Shown here piece by piece: positions 34,872 to 46,202 of a stretch of DNA of 64,000 nucleotides. Position 1 is the first letter of the stretch; each line of letters starts with the position of its first letter. Location of the stretch: the NCBI RefSeq assembly GCF_900142275.1, contig NZ_FRAI01000005.1, positions 487,708 to 551,707 of the forward strand. Direction: 5' to 3'. The DNA is from Anaerobranca californiensis DSM 14826. Lineage in GTDB: Bacteria > Bacillota > Proteinivoracia > Proteinivoracales > Proteinivoracaceae. The position numbers and the translations under genes were made by a program. The notes under the pieces are model-generated. The model did no database searches, was not told the origin of the DNA, and saw only the letters and a list, made by a program, of their open reading frames with translations.

Positions 34872-36263
34872 TCAAACAATTTCTACATTAAATAGAGATT
34901 TTTTAACTTTTTCTAAATATTGATTTGGATCTTTAGGATTAGAAAATCTTATAATTTCACCTTCTTTAACCACTTTAGATATACCTCCACTTCCTAAAGC
35001 AAGGACATTGCCAATTTCTTCAATACTTACTACATTGTAAGGACTAATAAATCCTGACTTAGTAAAACCTACATTCTCCTGGTTACCTGCCATGGCTTTT
35101 TGACGGTATAAATAATAAGGATTATATCCATTCTCCCCCATTATTGAATAAGTAAAATCCATAATTTCTTTGGCTTCCTTAAAAGTTAAAGGTGATTTTT
35201 CCTTTTGGATCGCTGCCCTCTTTAGTGCTAAGGAATGAACGGTAATATTCTCTGGATTTAATGCAATCACTTCTTCTAGAGTATTTCTCCATTGGTTAAA
35301 CCCCTCATCAGTTAACCCGATAATTAAATCGGTATTTATCCAATTAAAGCCCAACTCCTTTGCTTTGTAAAATACTCTGATAAACTGTTCTTTCGTATGG
35401 GTTCTGCCAATTATTTCTAAAGTGCTGTTGTTCATTGTCTGAGGATTGATACTTAATCTATTAACTCCAAAGTCTTTTATAATCTTTAGTTTTTCTTCCG
35501 TTAAGGTATCAGGCCGTCCACCTTCAAAGGTGTATTCTATCACTTTATCTAGCGGGAATTTCTTTGCTATCCTTTCTAATAAAATCTGAATTTGTTCTGG
35601 AGAAAGAATACTAGGAGTTCCTCCTCCAATATAAATAGTCCTTATATTTATATCCCTTTCTTTAATAAAATTTCCGTAAAAGTTGATTTCCTCTAATAAT
35701 CCTTGAAGATAAGGTTCTACAAGATTTTTACTCCTATTTGTAGTGTAAGATGTAAACGAACAATAGCTACACCTAGAAGGACAAAAGGGAATACCAATGT
35801 AGATATTAAAAGAATTTTGCAATTTTCCCAATAAGTTTTTTTGTTCCTCCCTTATTTTAAACATAATCTCGATTTTCTCTGGAGAAACTAAATAATTATT
35901 TTGCAGTTCCCTTTTTATTTCTTCAATTGTTAAACCATCATCAATAAAACCTTGAATAACTTTAGTAGGCCTTACTCCAGTTAGAATTCCCCAGGGGCTT
36001 AATGGTCTTCCAATAATTTTACTGAGTACTTGAAAGATCCCCCTTTTTAACATCAGTTTTAATTCAGCTTTTTCTTCAATGTGGGTATACTCTTTTTTTA
36101 AATATTCTCCCCGACAGATTACTTTGTCATCTTTCACTTCAATTTCTAAGTTTATTTCCCTTTTCCCGCCATTAAAAGTTAAATTTTGTCTTTCGGTAGA
36201 TAAAAGAATTAGCTCATCTATATATTTAATAAACTCTGGAGAAATATTGCAATTGATTTTCAT
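34872..36263 (-). CDS. hemZ: Oxygen-independent coproporphyrinogen dehydrogenase HemZ
   Basis: A 463-residue radical SAM enzyme. The cluster motif FCPSRCSYCSF gives the CxxxCxxC ligands, and YIGGGTPSIL, TFEGGRPDT and RLSINPQTMN are typical of HemN-type proteins; the extended N-terminal domain with SPWGILTGVRPTK marks HemZ. ATG 36263 with GAGGTG seven bases before is preferred over GTG 36272. It is followed by none of the haem genes; its start is nine bases behind the diguanylate cyclase gene. Confidence 0.88.
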   Translation of the reverse strand: MKINCNISPEFIKYIDELILLSTERQNLTFNGGKREINLEIEVKDDKVICRGEYLKKEYTHIEEKAELKLMLKRGIFQVLSKIIGRPLSPWGILTGVRPTKVIQGFIDDGLTIEEIKRELQNNYLVSPEKIEIMFKIREEQKNLLGKLQNSFNIYIGIPFCPSRCSYCSFTSYTTNRSKNLVEPYLQGLLEEINFYGNFIKERDINIRTIYIGGGTPSILSPEQIQILLERIAKKFPLDKVIEYTFEGGRPDTLTEEKLKIIKDFGVNRLSINPQTMNNSTLEIIGRTHTKEQFIRVFYKAKELGFNWINTDLIIGLTDEGFNQWRNTLEEVIALNPENITVHSLALKRAAIQKEKSPLTFKEAKEIMDFTYSIMGENGYNPYYLYRQKAMAGNQENVGFTKSGFISPYNVVSIEEIGNVLALGSGGISKVVKEGEIIRFSNPKDPNQYLEKVKKSLFNVEIV

Positions 36264-36280
36264 TTTTTGCACCTCATATT

Positions 36281-37471
36281 TTATCCTTTACTTTTCTTCT
36301 TCCCCTTATCTTTATACATCCTAGTATCGGCAATCGTTATTAACCTTTTGATATCCTTTGAATCATTGGGATATGTAGAAATTCCATAACTAAAGGACAA
36401 TGGAATTTTTTCATTTAAATAGTCTAATTTTATTAAAGATAAAACTTCTTCAATTTCTTTAATTATCTTATTAACTTCCCATCTGTCTTTATTTACAAAT
36501 AAAGCGATAAACTCATCTCCTCCATAACGGGCAAAAATCGTTTGGTCATCAATAATATTTTTTATCGCTGAAGCAAAGGTTACAATTAACTTATCTCCCA
36601 TATCATGGCCGTAATTATCATTGATGATCTTTAAATCATTTAAATCAAACAGTACTAAAGTAAAGTTTTCATTCTCCCTTTCAACCACACTATAAGCTTC
36701 ACTAAGTTTTTGTTCAAAATAGCTACGGTTATAAATATTTGTTAAGCTATCATAATTAGACAAATATTTCATTCTTTCTAGCAGCTGATGCCGTTGAATA
36801 ATTGTACCGATTTGAGAGGCGAAATATTCCATAAGCAATAAATCCTTTTCTGTGAAGGCACCTTTTTTAGGATTATCTACATTAATCATTCCGTATAAAA
36901 CTCCATTAATAATAATTGGTGCACTTATAGTAGATTGGGTTATAAAAAAGTCAGTGTCTTGAATTTTTTCTTTTAAATCTTTAACGATAACATCTTCATT
37001 GAATAATTTTACATCATCTATAATACATGGTTTTTGGATATTCCCATTACTTTTTCTATATAAGAAAGTATCTTCTAACTTTATTTTTATATCTGTAACT
37101 TTATCAAAAGAAAATCCTACTGTTCCGGCAAATTCTAAAATATTGTTTTCCTTTAAAATTAATATACTTCCCATCTGGGCATCTGGTATAATTTCCACAG
37201 CTTTTTGTAAAACAAGTTGATAAAGTTGTTCTTTATTTTCTACCTTTAAAATACAATCATTTATTTGGATTATACTTTCTAAGATCCTTTTATTTACTTC
37301 ATAATTTTTCACTGTTCCCCTATTTTTTATGTATACTAAGAAAAATAACGTAATTGTTGATATTAAAACATAGAAAATAACTATTCCCTTCAACACATCC
37401 TTTTGTAAAAGAAAATAAAGTCCTGTTATCTGCAAAAAGATCCCTAAAACAACTCTTTTCAAATCGCCCAC
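36281..37471 (-). CDS. GAF-domain diguanylate cyclase
   Basis: A 396-residue membrane-associated protein. Two N-terminal hydrophobic segments (about 5-22 and 28-48) precede a GAF sensor (about 75-220) and a GGDEF domain with RYGGDEFIALF, so it probably makes cyclic-di-GMP. The start is GTG at 37471 or TTG twelve bases on, both close to GGAGGGGG. It is in the same direction as hemZ and nearly contiguous with it, an arrangement without an obvious functional link. Confidence 0.85.
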   Translation of the reverse strand: MGDLKRVVLGIFLQITGLYFLLQKDVLKGIVIFYVLISTITLFFLVYIKNRGTVKNYEVNKRILESIIQINDCILKVENKEQLYQLVLQKAVEIIPDAQMGSILILKENNILEFAGTVGFSFDKVTDIKIKLEDTFLYRKSNGNIQKPCIIDDVKLFNEDVIVKDLKEKIQDTDFFITQSTISAPIIINGVLYGMINVDNPKKGAFTEKDLLLMEYFASQIGTIIQRHQLLERMKYLSNYDSLTNIYNRSYFEQKLSEAYSVVERENENFTLVLFDLNDLKIINDNYGHDMGDKLIVTFASAIKNIIDDQTIFARYGGDEFIALFVNKDRWEVNKIIKEIEEVLSLIKLDYLNEKIPLSFSYGISTYPNDSKDIKRLITIADTRMYKDKGKKKSKG

Positions 37472-37509
37472 CCCCCTCCTACAAAAACCTATATTATATT
37501 TATTATACT

Positions 37510-37540
37510 AAAAAAAATAACCCCTTTCTAGGGGTAAAAA
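37510..37540 (-). terminator. Terminator of the relA-dtd-MBL unit
   Basis: ACCCC-TAGAAA-GGGGT type stem on the minus strand followed by TATTTTTTTTAG, directly after the MBL gene. Confidence 0.65.
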
Positions 37541-37544
37541 TTAT

Positions 37545-38165
37545 CTAAAATTGAAAAAATGGATTACTTTTACGTTCTTCCTCTACAGTGGTTTCTTCAC
37601 CATGGCCTGGGTATACAATAAGGGAATCGGGCAGTGTTAAAAATTTACCCTTTATAGAATTTAATAAAGTTTTCATATCTCCACCGGGTAAATCTGTTCT
37701 ACCAATAGATCCGGCAAATACCGTATCCCCGGAAAAAAGGAAGTTTTCTATTTGAATAAGAATACCTCCAGGGGTATGACCAGGAACATGGATTATTTTA
37801 ATTTCTCTGTCACCAAAGGGCAAGATATCATTATCCTTTACTACAAGATCAGCCTTTGGGGAGACTATTGGCTCCCCTAGTAATCTTGATAAATTTAAGT
37901 TGGGATTGTAGAGCATTTTTTCATCATCTTGATGTATCACTAGTTTCCCTAAAGGAAAAGCCTCTTTGACCCCTTTATTTCCTCCAATATGATCTATATG
38001 ACCGTGGGTATTTATAATGTACAGAACATCTAAACCTCTACATGCTTCAATAATTTTTGGGGCATCTCCCCCGGGGTCGACGATAAATGCCCTTTTGTCT
38101 TGATCTGATACTATATAACAATTATTTTGAATAGGCCCTACCACCAATGTTTTAATTTGTAACAT
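37545..38165 (-). CDS. MBL-fold hydrolase (glyoxalase II-like)
   Basis: A 206-residue metallo-beta-lactamase fold protein with the metal motif NTHGHIDHIGG, then HVPGHTPGG, FSGDTVFAGSIGRTD and YPGHGEET. Such proteins are hydroxyacylglutathione hydrolase or persulfide dioxygenase relatives; without glutathione in most Clostridia the substrate is open. It sits 12 bases behind dtd in the relA operon. Confidence 0.88.
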   Translation of the reverse strand: MLQIKTLVVGPIQNNCYIVSDQDKRAFIVDPGGDAPKIIEACRGLDVLYIINTHGHIDHIGGNKGVKEAFPLGKLVIHQDDEKMLYNPNLNLSRLLGEPIVSPKADLVVKDNDILPFGDREIKIIHVPGHTPGGILIQIENFLFSGDTVFAGSIGRTDLPGGDMKTLLNSIKGKFLTLPDSLIVYPGHGEETTVEEERKSNPFFQF

Positions 38166-38176
38166 CCTAACACTCC

Positions 38177-38626
38177 TTAAAAATTCTTTTTACTATCTAA
38201 TAGTATTGTTACTGGTCCATCGTTTACCAGTTCCACATCCATCATAGCTGCAAACTGACCTTGTTTTACTGTAAAACCTTGCTCTTTTAATTTTTCACAA
38301 ACTTGCAAGTATAATCTATTTGCTTCTTCAGGGCTGGCAGCAGAACTAAAACTAGGACGTCGACCTTTACGACAATCTCCATATAAAGTGAACTGGGAAA
38401 CTACCAATAACTCCCCTCCAATATCTTTTAAAGATAAATTCATTTTTTCATTTTCATCTTCAAATACCCTAAGATTTGTAATCTTATCTACAATATAATT
38501 CATATCTACTTCTCCGTCATCTTGTCCTACTCCTAGCAAAACTAAAAAACCTTTGCCAATTTCCGAAATTTTGCTTCCAGCTACCGTTACAGATGCTTTG
38601 GAAACCCTTTGTATTACAGCTCTCAT
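38177..38626 (-). CDS. dtd: D-aminoacyl-tRNA deacylase
   Basis: A 149-residue enzyme that removes D-amino acids from t[18 protein letters not shown] and [21 protein letters not shown] (catalytic SQ..T) and the Gly-cisPro-type [11 protein letters not shown] end are diagnostic. It overlaps the relA stop by four bases, and length is as expected. Confidence 0.95.
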   Translation of the reverse strand: MRAVIQRVSKASVTVAGSKISEIGKGFLVLLGVGQDDGEVDMNYIVDKITNLRVFEDENEKMNLSLKDIGGELLVVSQFTLYGDCRKGRRPSFSSAASPEEANRLYLQVCEKLKEQGFTVKQGQFAAMMDVELVNDGPVTILLDSKKNF

Positions 38627-40797
38627 TTTTGTTCTCCCCTCTTTCCATGTCTTACTACATTGATAACAGATTTAACATTTTTTAATTTACTCATCAGTTT
38701 TTCTAAATGGGAAACATCGGTTATTTCCACAGTTAAGCGAATTGTAGCAGTACCATCTTCTTTTCCTTTTCCAGATACCGCCACTATATTGGCCTTTTCT
38801 TCAGCCACTGTATTCATCACTTCTTGTAAAATACCCCGTCTGTCCCAAGCATAGATACTTAATTCTACCGGATAGTTCACTTTTTTAGTTTCATTCCACT
38901 CAACATCAATTAGTCTTTCCCTATTCTCAAAAGTAATATTAGGGCAATCTGCCCGATGGATAGATACTCCCCTTCCTCTAGTAATGTATCCCACTATTTC
39001 ATCTCCTGGAACAGGTTTACAACACTTTGAAAATCTAATAAGCAAGTTATCTATTCCTTTAACAGTAACTCCTATCGTAGCATCTTTTTTATCTTTTTTG
39101 TGTAGGTTAACTTGTGATAAATGATCTGTTTCAGCTTCAGGTAAAGTTTTTTTGTATTCTTCGATTATTTTTTTTGCTATAGACATCCCACTAAAACCGC
39201 CAAAACCTACAGCTGCATAAATGTCATTAGGGGTACTGTAATTATACCTTTTTGCTATTTTTTCCAAATATTCATCTTTCAGCACTGTAGCTGGATCAAA
39301 GTGAAGTTTTCTAAGTTCTTTCTCTAAAATCTCTTTACCCTTTTCTATATTCTCTTCTTGCCGTTCTTTTTTAAACCATGAGCGAATTTTACTTTTAGCA
39401 TGGGATGTTTTAACAACTTTAAGCCAATCTCTACTCGGTGCTTTATTAGGTTTAGTTAAAATTTCCACAATATCTCCAGTTTTTAAAGGATAATTTAATT
39501 GAACTATTGAACCATTGACTTTAGCACCGGCAAATCTGTGACCAATATCGGTGTGAATACGGTAAGCAAAATCCAAAGGAACTGCACCATAAGGTAAATC
39601 TATGACATCTCCTTTCGGTGTAAAAACAAATACCTCTTCATTAAATAGGTCAATTTTTAAAGATTCCATATACTCATGGGTATCCAATTCCTTTTGCCAT
39701 TCCATGAACTGCTTAAACCAGGACCTCTTTTGTCCTAGATGCTTGTTTAAATTACCTTCCTTATACTGCCAATGGGCAGCTACCCCGTATTCTGCAGTTT
39801 TATGCATTTCCCAAGTTCTAATCTGAATTTCCAAAGGATTACCTTTTGGACATAGAACTGTAGTATGGAGGGATTGATACATATTAGGTTTTGGCATAGC
39901 TATATAATCTTTAAATCGTCCAGGGATAGGTTTCCATAAACTGTGAATTATCCCTAAAACACCGTAACACTCCTTTACAGAGTCTACAATAATCCTAATA
40001 GCCGTTAAATCATAAATTTCATTTAATGCCTTACCTTTATTTTTCATTTTTTGGTAAATAGAATACAAATGTTTAGGTCTACCATCTATATCTGCTTTAA
40101 TCCCAGCACTGGTTATTTTATCCTTTAATATTTCAATAATTTCTCCAATAAATTTTTCCCGCTCGTCCCTCTTCTGAGCAATTTGTTGAGCTAAACTGTA
40201 ATATTCTTGGGGTTGTAAAAACCTAAAACTTAAATCTTCTAATTCCCACTTTATTTTAAAAATACCCATCCGATGAGCTAATGGTGCATAAATCTCTAAA
40301 GTCTCTTTTGCTAATCTCTTTTGCTTTTCTGGTGGTGAATAGACTAGTGTCCGCATATTGTGAAGTCTATCCGCTAATTTTATTATTATTACCCTAATAT
40401 CCTTTGCCATAGCCAAAAACATTTTGCGGAAACTCTCTGCTTGTTGCTCTTCTTTAGACTTAAACTCTATTCTAGTAAGCTTAGTAACCCCATCCACTAA
40501 AAGGGCTATACTTTCTCCAAATTCCCTTTGGATTTCTTCTAAAGTGATGTCGGTATCTTCCACCACATCATGAAGGATAGAGGCTGCAATGGCATCTACA
40601 TCCATTTCCAATTCCACTAAAATATAGGCAACTCCCAAAGGATGAACAATAAAGGAGTCTCCCGACTCCCTAAGTTGATCTTTATGGGCCTCTTTAGCCC
40701 ACAGGTATGCTTTATCTAGGATGGATAAGTCACCTTTTACACCTTTTTCAGTTAATTTATCTTTAATTACTTGTATATCTGTGATAACCTTTTCCAT
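38623..40797 (-). CDS. relA: Bifunctional (p)ppGpp synthase/hydrolase
   Basis: A 724-residue Rel protein. The HD hydrolase domain includes [11 protein letters not shown], the synthetase has [11 protein letters not shown], then TGS ([24 protein letters not shown]), and C-terminal ACT. Both enzymatic domains look intact, so it both makes and degrades (p)ppGpp. The gene follows apt by 31 bases, the common Clostridia order recJ-apt-relA-dtd. Confidence 0.95.
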   Translation of the reverse strand: MEKVITDIQVIKDKLTEKGVKGDLSILDKAYLWAKEAHKDQLRESGDSFIVHPLGVAYILVELEMDVDAIAASILHDVVEDTDITLEEIQREFGESIALLVDGVTKLTRIEFKSKEEQQAESFRKMFLAMAKDIRVIIIKLADRLHNMRTLVYSPPEKQKRLAKETLEIYAPLAHRMGIFKIKWELEDLSFRFLQPQEYYSLAQQIAQKRDEREKFIGEIIEILKDKITSAGIKADIDGRPKHLYSIYQKMKNKGKALNEIYDLTAIRIIVDSVKECYGVLGIIHSLWKPIPGRFKDYIAMPKPNMYQSLHTTVLCPKGNPLEIQIRTWEMHKTAEYGVAAHWQYKEGNLNKHLGQKRSWFKQFMEWQKELDTHEYMESLKIDLFNEEVFVFTPKGDVIDLPYGAVPLDFAYRIHTDIGHRFAGAKVNGSIVQLNYPLKTGDIVEILTKPNKAPSRDWLKVVKTSHAKSKIRSWFKKERQEENIEKGKEILEKELRKLHFDPATVLKDEYLEKIAKRYNYSTPNDIYAAVGFGGFSGMSIAKKIIEEYKKTLPEAETDHLSQVNLHKKDKKDATIGVTVKGIDNLLIRFSKCCKPVPGDEIVGYITRGRGVSIHRADCPNITFENRERLIDVEWNETKKVNYPVELSIYAWDRRGILQEVMNTVAEEKANIVAVSGKGKEDGTATIRLTVEITDVSHLEKLMSKLKNVKSVINVVRHGKRGEQK

Positions 40798-40828
40798 TAT
40801 TTCACCAACTTACTTTACAGAACTTAAT

Positions 40829-41341
40829 TTAATATTCAATCAATGAAAATATCTCATTTCCTTCAAGCTTTTCTCTGCCATTTAAGAAAGTTAGTTCAAT
40901 CAAGAAACCTATAGCTACAACTTCTCCCCCAAGTTCTTTAACTAAATCTACAGTGGCCTTAACAGTTCCTCCGGTAGCTAATAAGTCATCGGCAACTAAT
41001 ACCCTCTGACCTGGTTTGATAGCATCTTTATGTATTTGAAGACTATCTGTACCATATTCTAATTCATAGGTTATTTCTACAGTTTCCCCAGGCAATTTTC
41101 CCGGTTTACGGACAGGTACAAACCCTGCCCCTAATTCATAGGCAAGGGGCGCTCCGATGAGAAATCCCCGGGCTTCAGGTCCTACCACAATATCTATATT
41201 TTTATCTCTACAATAGTCAGCCATCCTTTTAATTGCTTCTTTGAATCCTTTTCCATCTTGAAGAAGGGTTGTTATATCTTTAAAACCTATCCCTTCCTTT
41301 GGAAAGTCTGGTATCTCTCTAATCATACTTTTTAAATCCAT
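40829..41341 (-). CDS. apt: Adenine phosphoribosyltransferase
   Basis: A 170-residue purine salvage enzyme with [19 protein letters not shown] and the PRPP motif [16 protein letters not shown]. It converts adenine to AMP. It overlaps the recJ end by ten bases. Confidence 0.95.
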   Translation of the reverse strand: MDLKSMIREIPDFPKEGIGFKDITTLLQDGKGFKEAIKRMADYCRDKNIDIVVGPEARGFLIGAPLAYELGAGFVPVRKPGKLPGETVEITYELEYGTDSLQIHKDAIKPGQRVLVADDLLATGGTVKATVDLVKELGGEVVAIGFLIELTFLNGREKLEGNEIFSLIEY

Positions 41342-43704
41342 ATTTTATCCTCCTCTATAATAAATTGTTGGTTTTCTAAAAGATCTTCTAAACTGGAATT
41401 TAAAGCAAATTGGTGCCATTTATAGAAAAGCTGTTGTTGTTTCAAATATTTTTGGAAGGTCGCCGTTTTTTGATAATCTACCTTTTCTTGAACATCTGAA
41501 AGGAACCAACAATCCTTTTTTAAATATATCAAATTACATTCACTAAATATATTTAAACCTCTATCAATTAAATAGTCAACAGAAAATTTATCATTGAGGA
41601 TAAATTTTATATTATTTATATTTGCTAGTTTTCCTTCATTATTAAGTTTTTTAATCGCTGAATATAGAGCAACTAAAAAATCACGGTCTGGTAATAATGG
41701 TACATCCCCTTCTTTAAAGGCGATTATTATCTGTTCTACCCCAAAATTTTCGTAATCTCTAACTGTTTGAAGAAAATCCCTTTGTTTAAAGGATGGATGT
41801 AAAAAAATCGGAATGCCTTTTTCTATCCTTTCCCCGTATTCTTTTATTATAACATTTTTTTGTTCTAAATAAAATTTTTCCAGCTTTTTTTTATAATATC
41901 CATTTGTATACAGAAGATATTTCTTACCTAAATTTACAACTAGCTTTAAATACTCTTTTAATGAGGTCTTTCTAAAATCTAAAATTTCCATAAACCTTTC
42001 CCTTTTATTTAAACTTTCTTCTTTTAATTCCTTTTTTAAATCAATAAATTTCATTTGTAAAAAAGTATTACCATTAAAGGTGTTTTCTTCTAGATATCCA
42101 GCTACACTTATATATTTTTGCCCATAAATCCTTGAAACTAAATCTCCCTTTTTAAATCCTATGGCATTTAACCACATATGATCTAATTTAAAATCAATTT
42201 TCAAATGACATTCACTAATCAATGAAAACTTACAAATTTTTAAATTAGGGATTCTAAATACAGGGGGAGGGTTCCCTTGACCAAAAGGCTTAAGTTTATT
42301 TATTTCCCCAATTATTTTTAAATCCAAATTATTTGGGTCTAAGGTTGTATCAATATATAATTTAGGTATTAAATAATTATCTATATTATTCTCCACTGCA
42401 TAACTGTTTATTTTTTCCCTAAATTTATCAATTAAGCTTTTGTTAATAGTTAATCCCGCTGCCATAGCATGACCACCGTATTTTATTAATAATTCTTCAC
42501 AATAAGTTAAAGCCTGGTGGATATGAAAACCTTCTATGCTTCGGCAAGAGCCATTGGCTTCTTCTCCTTTTATTGCTAATAGGATCACTGGTCTATGGTA
42601 TTTTTCCACAAGTCTAGAAGCAACTATTCCAATGACACCATGATGCCACTCTTCACTGGCTAAAACAAGGACTTTAGTTTTCCCTAAGTTTATTTTATCA
42701 ACCATTTGAATACATTCTTCTAAAATCCGCTGTTCTACCTCTTGCCGCCCTTTATTTTGTTTATCTAAAAATTTAGCTAATTCCCATGCTTGTTCCTCAT
42801 CTTCCGCTAAAAGTAATTGGATAGCTTCTTTAGGACTTTCTAACCTCCCGGCAGCATTAAGCCTAGGGCCAAAAACAAAACCTAAATGGTAGGCTTCTAT
42901 CTCCCTTTTCACCCCTGCCACTTCTGCTAATTTTTTTAAAGGCATCCTCAAATCTTCATTCATCCTTTTAAGACCTAAACTGACAATAGTTCGATTTTCC
43001 CCTAGTAATGGAACCAAATCTGCTACTGTACCTAGTGCCACCATATCTAAGTATTTTTCCCAGCCAACTTTATTTAAAGTTTGATACAGGGCAGTTATTA
43101 ATTTAAAAGCTAAACCTACCCCAGCTAATTCTTTAAAAGGATAGTTACATCCCTCCTGTTTGGGGTTGATGATGGCAAAGGCTGGTGGTAAAACTTCTGG
43201 AGGTAAATGATGGTCTGTGATGATACAGTTAACTCCTTGTTCGTTACAATATTGTACTTCTTCTAATGCTGTAATACCACAATCCACCGTGATTATTAAA
43301 CTTACCCCTTGGGAAATGGCTTGAGCTAAAGCTTGTTTATTGAGACCATAGCCTTCCTCCCGATTAGGGATATAATAGCTAACTTCTCCACCTAACTCCT
43401 TTAATCCACAATATAAAACTGCTGTACTAGTTATCCCATCCACATCATAGTCCCCAAAAATTAAAATTTTTTCCTTTCCTTCTACCCCCTTTATTATCCT
43501 CTCTACCCCTTTTTCCATATCCTTTAGATTAAAGGGGGAATACAAATCTTCTAATTTAGGGTTTAAAAAGGCGGGTACGTCCTTTGATGAAATTCCCCGC
43601 TTAATTAACAGCTCTGCTATAAATGGACTGATATTATGTTCATTAGCTAACTCTTCAACTTGCTTTTTATCCACTTCTTTCCATAACCACTTTTTCTCTA
43701 ACAT
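41332..43704 (-). CDS. recJ: Single-stranded-DNA exonuclease RecJ
   Basis: A 790-residue DHH-family 5'-3' exonuclease. Motifs: [14 protein letters not shown], then [19 protein letters not shown] (the DHH triad), [10 protein letters not shown] and [11 protein letters not shown]-terminal OB-type and extra domain complete the usual length for Clostridia. ATG 43704 follows GTGAGGAG; the longer frame with 17 extra residues has no ribosome site. It precedes apt. Confidence 0.92.
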   Translation of the reverse strand: MLEKKWLWKEVDKKQVEELANEHNISPFIAELLIKRGISSKDVPAFLNPKLEDLYSPFNLKDMEKGVERIIKGVEGKEKILIFGDYDVDGITSTAVLYCGLKELGGEVSYYIPNREEGYGLNKQALAQAISQGVSLIITVDCGITALEEVQYCNEQGVNCIITDHHLPPEVLPPAFAIINPKQEGCNYPFKELAGVGLAFKLITALYQTLNKVGWEKYLDMVALGTVADLVPLLGENRTIVSLGLKRMNEDLRMPLKKLAEVAGVKREIEAYHLGFVFGPRLNAAGRLESPKEAIQLLLAEDEEQAWELAKFLDKQNKGRQEVEQRILEECIQMVDKINLGKTKVLVLASEEWHHGVIGIVASRLVEKYHRPVILLAIKGEEANGSCRSIEGFHIHQALTYCEELLIKYGGHAMAAGLTINKSLIDKFREKINSYAVENNIDNYLIPKLYIDTTLDPNNLDLKIIGEINKLKPFGQGNPPPVFRIPNLKICKFSLISECHLKIDFKLDHMWLNAIGFKKGDLVSRIYGQKYISVAGYLEENTFNGNTFLQMKFIDLKKELKEESLNKRERFMEILDFRKTSLKEYLKLVVNLGKKYLLYTNGYYKKKLEKFYLEQKNVIIKEYGERIEKGIPIFLHPSFKQRDFLQTVRDYENFGVEQIIIAFKEGDVPLLPDRDFLVALYSAIKKLNNEGKLANINNIKFILNDKFSVDYLIDRGLNIFSECNLIYLKKDCWFLSDVQEKVDYQKTATFQKYLKQQQLFYKWHQFALNSSLEDLLENQQFIIEEDKIWI

Positions 43705-43771
43705 CTTTTTCTCCTCACGCCAAATAAAGTTTCTTACATTTAAATTATATAACATGAAGTAAATTTATTGA

Positions 43772-43811
43772 ATAAAAAAATAGATTTATCCATGAAATTT
43801 TGGATAAATCT
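43772..43811 (-). terminator. Terminator downstream of secDF
   Basis: AGATTTATCC pairs with GGATAAATCT over a 10-base loop, followed on the minus strand by ATTTTTTTATT. Confidence 0.75.
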
Positions 43812-43845
43812 TATACAGTAAACTGCATTTTACACCTCAATTTTC

Positions 43846-43926
43846 TTAATATGCTACTATTTCTTTAATGATAAATTCTTTACCACTTAAGATATCCCAT
43901 TTATCACTTGCACAGCGAGAACACCT
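43846..43926 (-). pseudogene. Remnant of a HypA-like hydrogenase maturation gene
   Basis: In the 250-base gap between secF and recJ a short frame reads CSRCASDKWDILSGKEFIIK to a stop, matching the C-terminal zinc-finger half of HypA (CPxCGS...SGxEFxIKxI). An upstream stop codon and no start or first CxxC show that it is a fragment. A mobile or ancient hyp locus must have been lost here; no hydrogenase genes are in the window. Confidence 0.5.
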
Positions 43927-44006
43927 TTATTCCTTTACTCCAAATATAAAAAACTGGGAAATCCATTAAAGCCATCAATGTTTCGTATAAAATCTAATAT
44001 ACTATT

Positions 44007-44909
44007 TTAAGCTAACTTTTTATGTTTTTTATTCCCTTCAAAAACTTTCCATGCATGCCATAATGGACTTGCTAGAAATATAGAAGAATAAGTACCACTA
44101 ATTACTCCAAAGAAAAGTGGAATAGCAAAGGGTTTTAGTGTATCACCGGCAAAGAACAAAATTGATCCTAATACCAAAAGGGTTGTAACAGAAGTATTTA
44201 TTGATCTTCTTAAAGTCTGACTAATACTTTCATTAACTTTTTGAGCTAGATCCTTACCGGGGTACTTTAAGTTCTCCCTTATTCTATCAAAAACAACAAT
44301 GGTATCGTTAATAGAATAACCGACAATAGTTAGAATTGCTGCCACAAAGGGTTGATTTAACTCAATTTGAGTTATAGAGAAAATAGTTAATACCACAAAG
44401 GCATCAAATAAAAGGGCTACAATTGCAGAAATGGCAAATTTAAATTCAAAGCGGAAACTAATATAAACAACTAATAAAACCGATGCCAATGTAAGGGAAA
44501 TTACAGCATTGCGAATAAGTTCCCTTCCCACTACAGGACCTACAAAATCTATCTCTACTTTATCTGATTGTACTCCAAATCTTTCATTAAGTTTATCCAA
44601 AACTAATTTTCGCTGTTCTTCATTTAAAGCAATTGTTCTAATACTAAAATCATCTCCATCGAGGGTCTGAATAAAACTGTTACCTAAATTAGTACCATCT
44701 ACTGTTATTTCACTTAAAACAGAACGGATATCTTCCACAGTTGTTCCTTGAGGAAAAGTGGCAACTATTCTATTGCCCCCTGTAAAATCTATTCCGAAAT
44801 TTAACCCTAAGGTAAGTAATGATATTATTCCAATTAGGATTATTATTCCAGATAAAGCAAACCACAACTTAGAGCGTTCAATAATTTTTACTGTCATCCT
44901 ATTCACCAC
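44007..44909 (-). CDS. secF: Protein translocase subunit SecF
   Basis: A 300-residue membrane protein with six helices, the first periplasmic domain after GLNFGIDFTGGNRI, and VGYSINDTIVVFDRIRENL in helix 4. With SecD it uses the proton or sodium gradient to drive late protein export. Four-base gap behind secD. Confidence 0.95.
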   Translation of the reverse strand: MVNRMTVKIIERSKLWFALSGIIILIGIISLLTLGLNFGIDFTGGNRIVATFPQGTTVEDIRSVLSEITVDGTNLGNSFIQTLDGDDFSIRTIALNEEQRKLVLDKLNERFGVQSDKVEIDFVGPVVGRELIRNAVISLTLASVLLVVYISFRFEFKFAISAIVALLFDAFVVLTIFSITQIELNQPFVAAILTIVGYSINDTIVVFDRIRENLKYPGKDLAQKVNESISQTLRRSINTSVTTLLVLGSILFFAGDTLKPFAIPLFFGVISGTYSSIFLASPLWHAWKVFEGNKKHKKLA

Positions 44910-44912
44910 CCC

Positions 44913-46139
44913 TTATACGCCAAAAAACTTAGTATTTTTAATTAAATTTGTGTTAATTAAAAGTTTTAATAAGTATTTTGTTATAACTACAGCAGTAAAA
45001 ATACTTACTAATACACCAATTACTAAAGTAACGGCAAAACCTCTAACAGGTCCTGTACCGTAAGCAAAGAGGATAATACCAACAATTAAAGTAGTGACAT
45101 TTGAGTCTAAAATGGTGGTGAGGGCTCTTCTAAAACCTGACTCCATACCACTTCTTAATGTTTTACCATTGCGAATTTCTTCTTTTATTCTTTCAAAAAT
45201 AATTATATTGGCATCTACCGCCATACCTATTGTTAAAATCAAGCCAGCGATACCAGGCAGTGTCAATACAGCTTTGAAAGCAATTAATGTAGTTAAAACT
45301 ATTAACAAATAAATATTTAAAGCTATACTAGCTATAATCCCAGGGAGCCTATAAAAAACAACCATAAATAATACTACTAAAAGTAACCCAAAGGCCCCAG
45401 CATATAAACTCTTAATTAAAGATTGTTTACCTAAAGTAGGTCCTACAGCCCTTACTTCTAATTGCTCAAGTTCTAATGGTAAAGCACCAGAACGCAATAG
45501 ACCAGCTAATCTTGCTGCATCGTCAATTGTACCAATTCCTTCTATAATCGCTTTACCATCAGTAATTACTGTTCCTGCCCTAACAACAGGCGCAGATATT
45601 ACTTGACCATCTAACACAATTGGGATAGGCACTCCAGTTCCAGCAAGCCTTGCGGTAAGCTCAGCAAAAACTGCTGCCCCTTCTTTATCTAATTCAATTG
45701 CTACTACCGGTTGACCATTTTCTGGACTAAATAATGCCCTAGCATTTACAAGATTGGCTCCTGTAATTACTGGTTTTCCTTCTTCATCCCAAAACTCTAA
45801 AAGGGCAGTTTTTCCGATTAAGGTTAATACAGTTTCAGGATCCTGTTGGGCATCAGCAACCTCTATCCGGATCCGATTCTCACCTTCCCTTTGAATAATC
45901 GGTTCTAAAACTCCAAGCTCGTCAATCCTATTACGGAGGACTTCTATTGTTCCACGGATAGCTTCATCGGTAACCTCTGCCCTATCCGTTGCCTTTGCTT
46001 GTAATAAAACATAAACTCCACCTTGTAAATCTAGACCAAGTCTTGTTTCTTGTTGAATAAATGGTATAGCAAAATAAGTCACAGTTGCGACCACTGCCAA
46101 AATCACCATCAATGCTATGATATTTTTCCAACGGACCAT
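44913..46139 (-). CDS. secD: Protein translocase subunit SecD
   Basis: A 408-residue membrane protein with RLGLDLQGGVYVLLQA, the P1 head domain, and TIGMAVDANIIIFERIKEEI in the membrane part. The shortened head domain is usual for Firmicutes with separate SecD and SecF. First gene of the secDF pair. Confidence 0.95.
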   Translation of the reverse strand: MVRWKNIIALMVILAVVATVTYFAIPFIQQETRLGLDLQGGVYVLLQAKATDRAEVTDEAIRGTIEVLRNRIDELGVLEPIIQREGENRIRIEVADAQQDPETVLTLIGKTALLEFWDEEGKPVITGANLVNARALFSPENGQPVVAIELDKEGAAVFAELTARLAGTGVPIPIVLDGQVISAPVVRAGTVITDGKAIIEGIGTIDDAARLAGLLRSGALPLELEQLEVRAVGPTLGKQSLIKSLYAGAFGLLLVVLFMVVFYRLPGIIASIALNIYLLIVLTTLIAFKAVLTLPGIAGLILTIGMAVDANIIIFERIKEEIRNGKTLRSGMESGFRRALTTILDSNVTTLIVGIILFAYGTGPVRGFAVTLVIGVLVSIFTAVVITKYLLKLLINTNLIKNTKFFGV

Positions 46140-46202
46140 AAAAATTCTCTCCCTTCACCGATGTATAAAAATAATTATAACTTGCTAGACAAATACTGTC
46201 AA

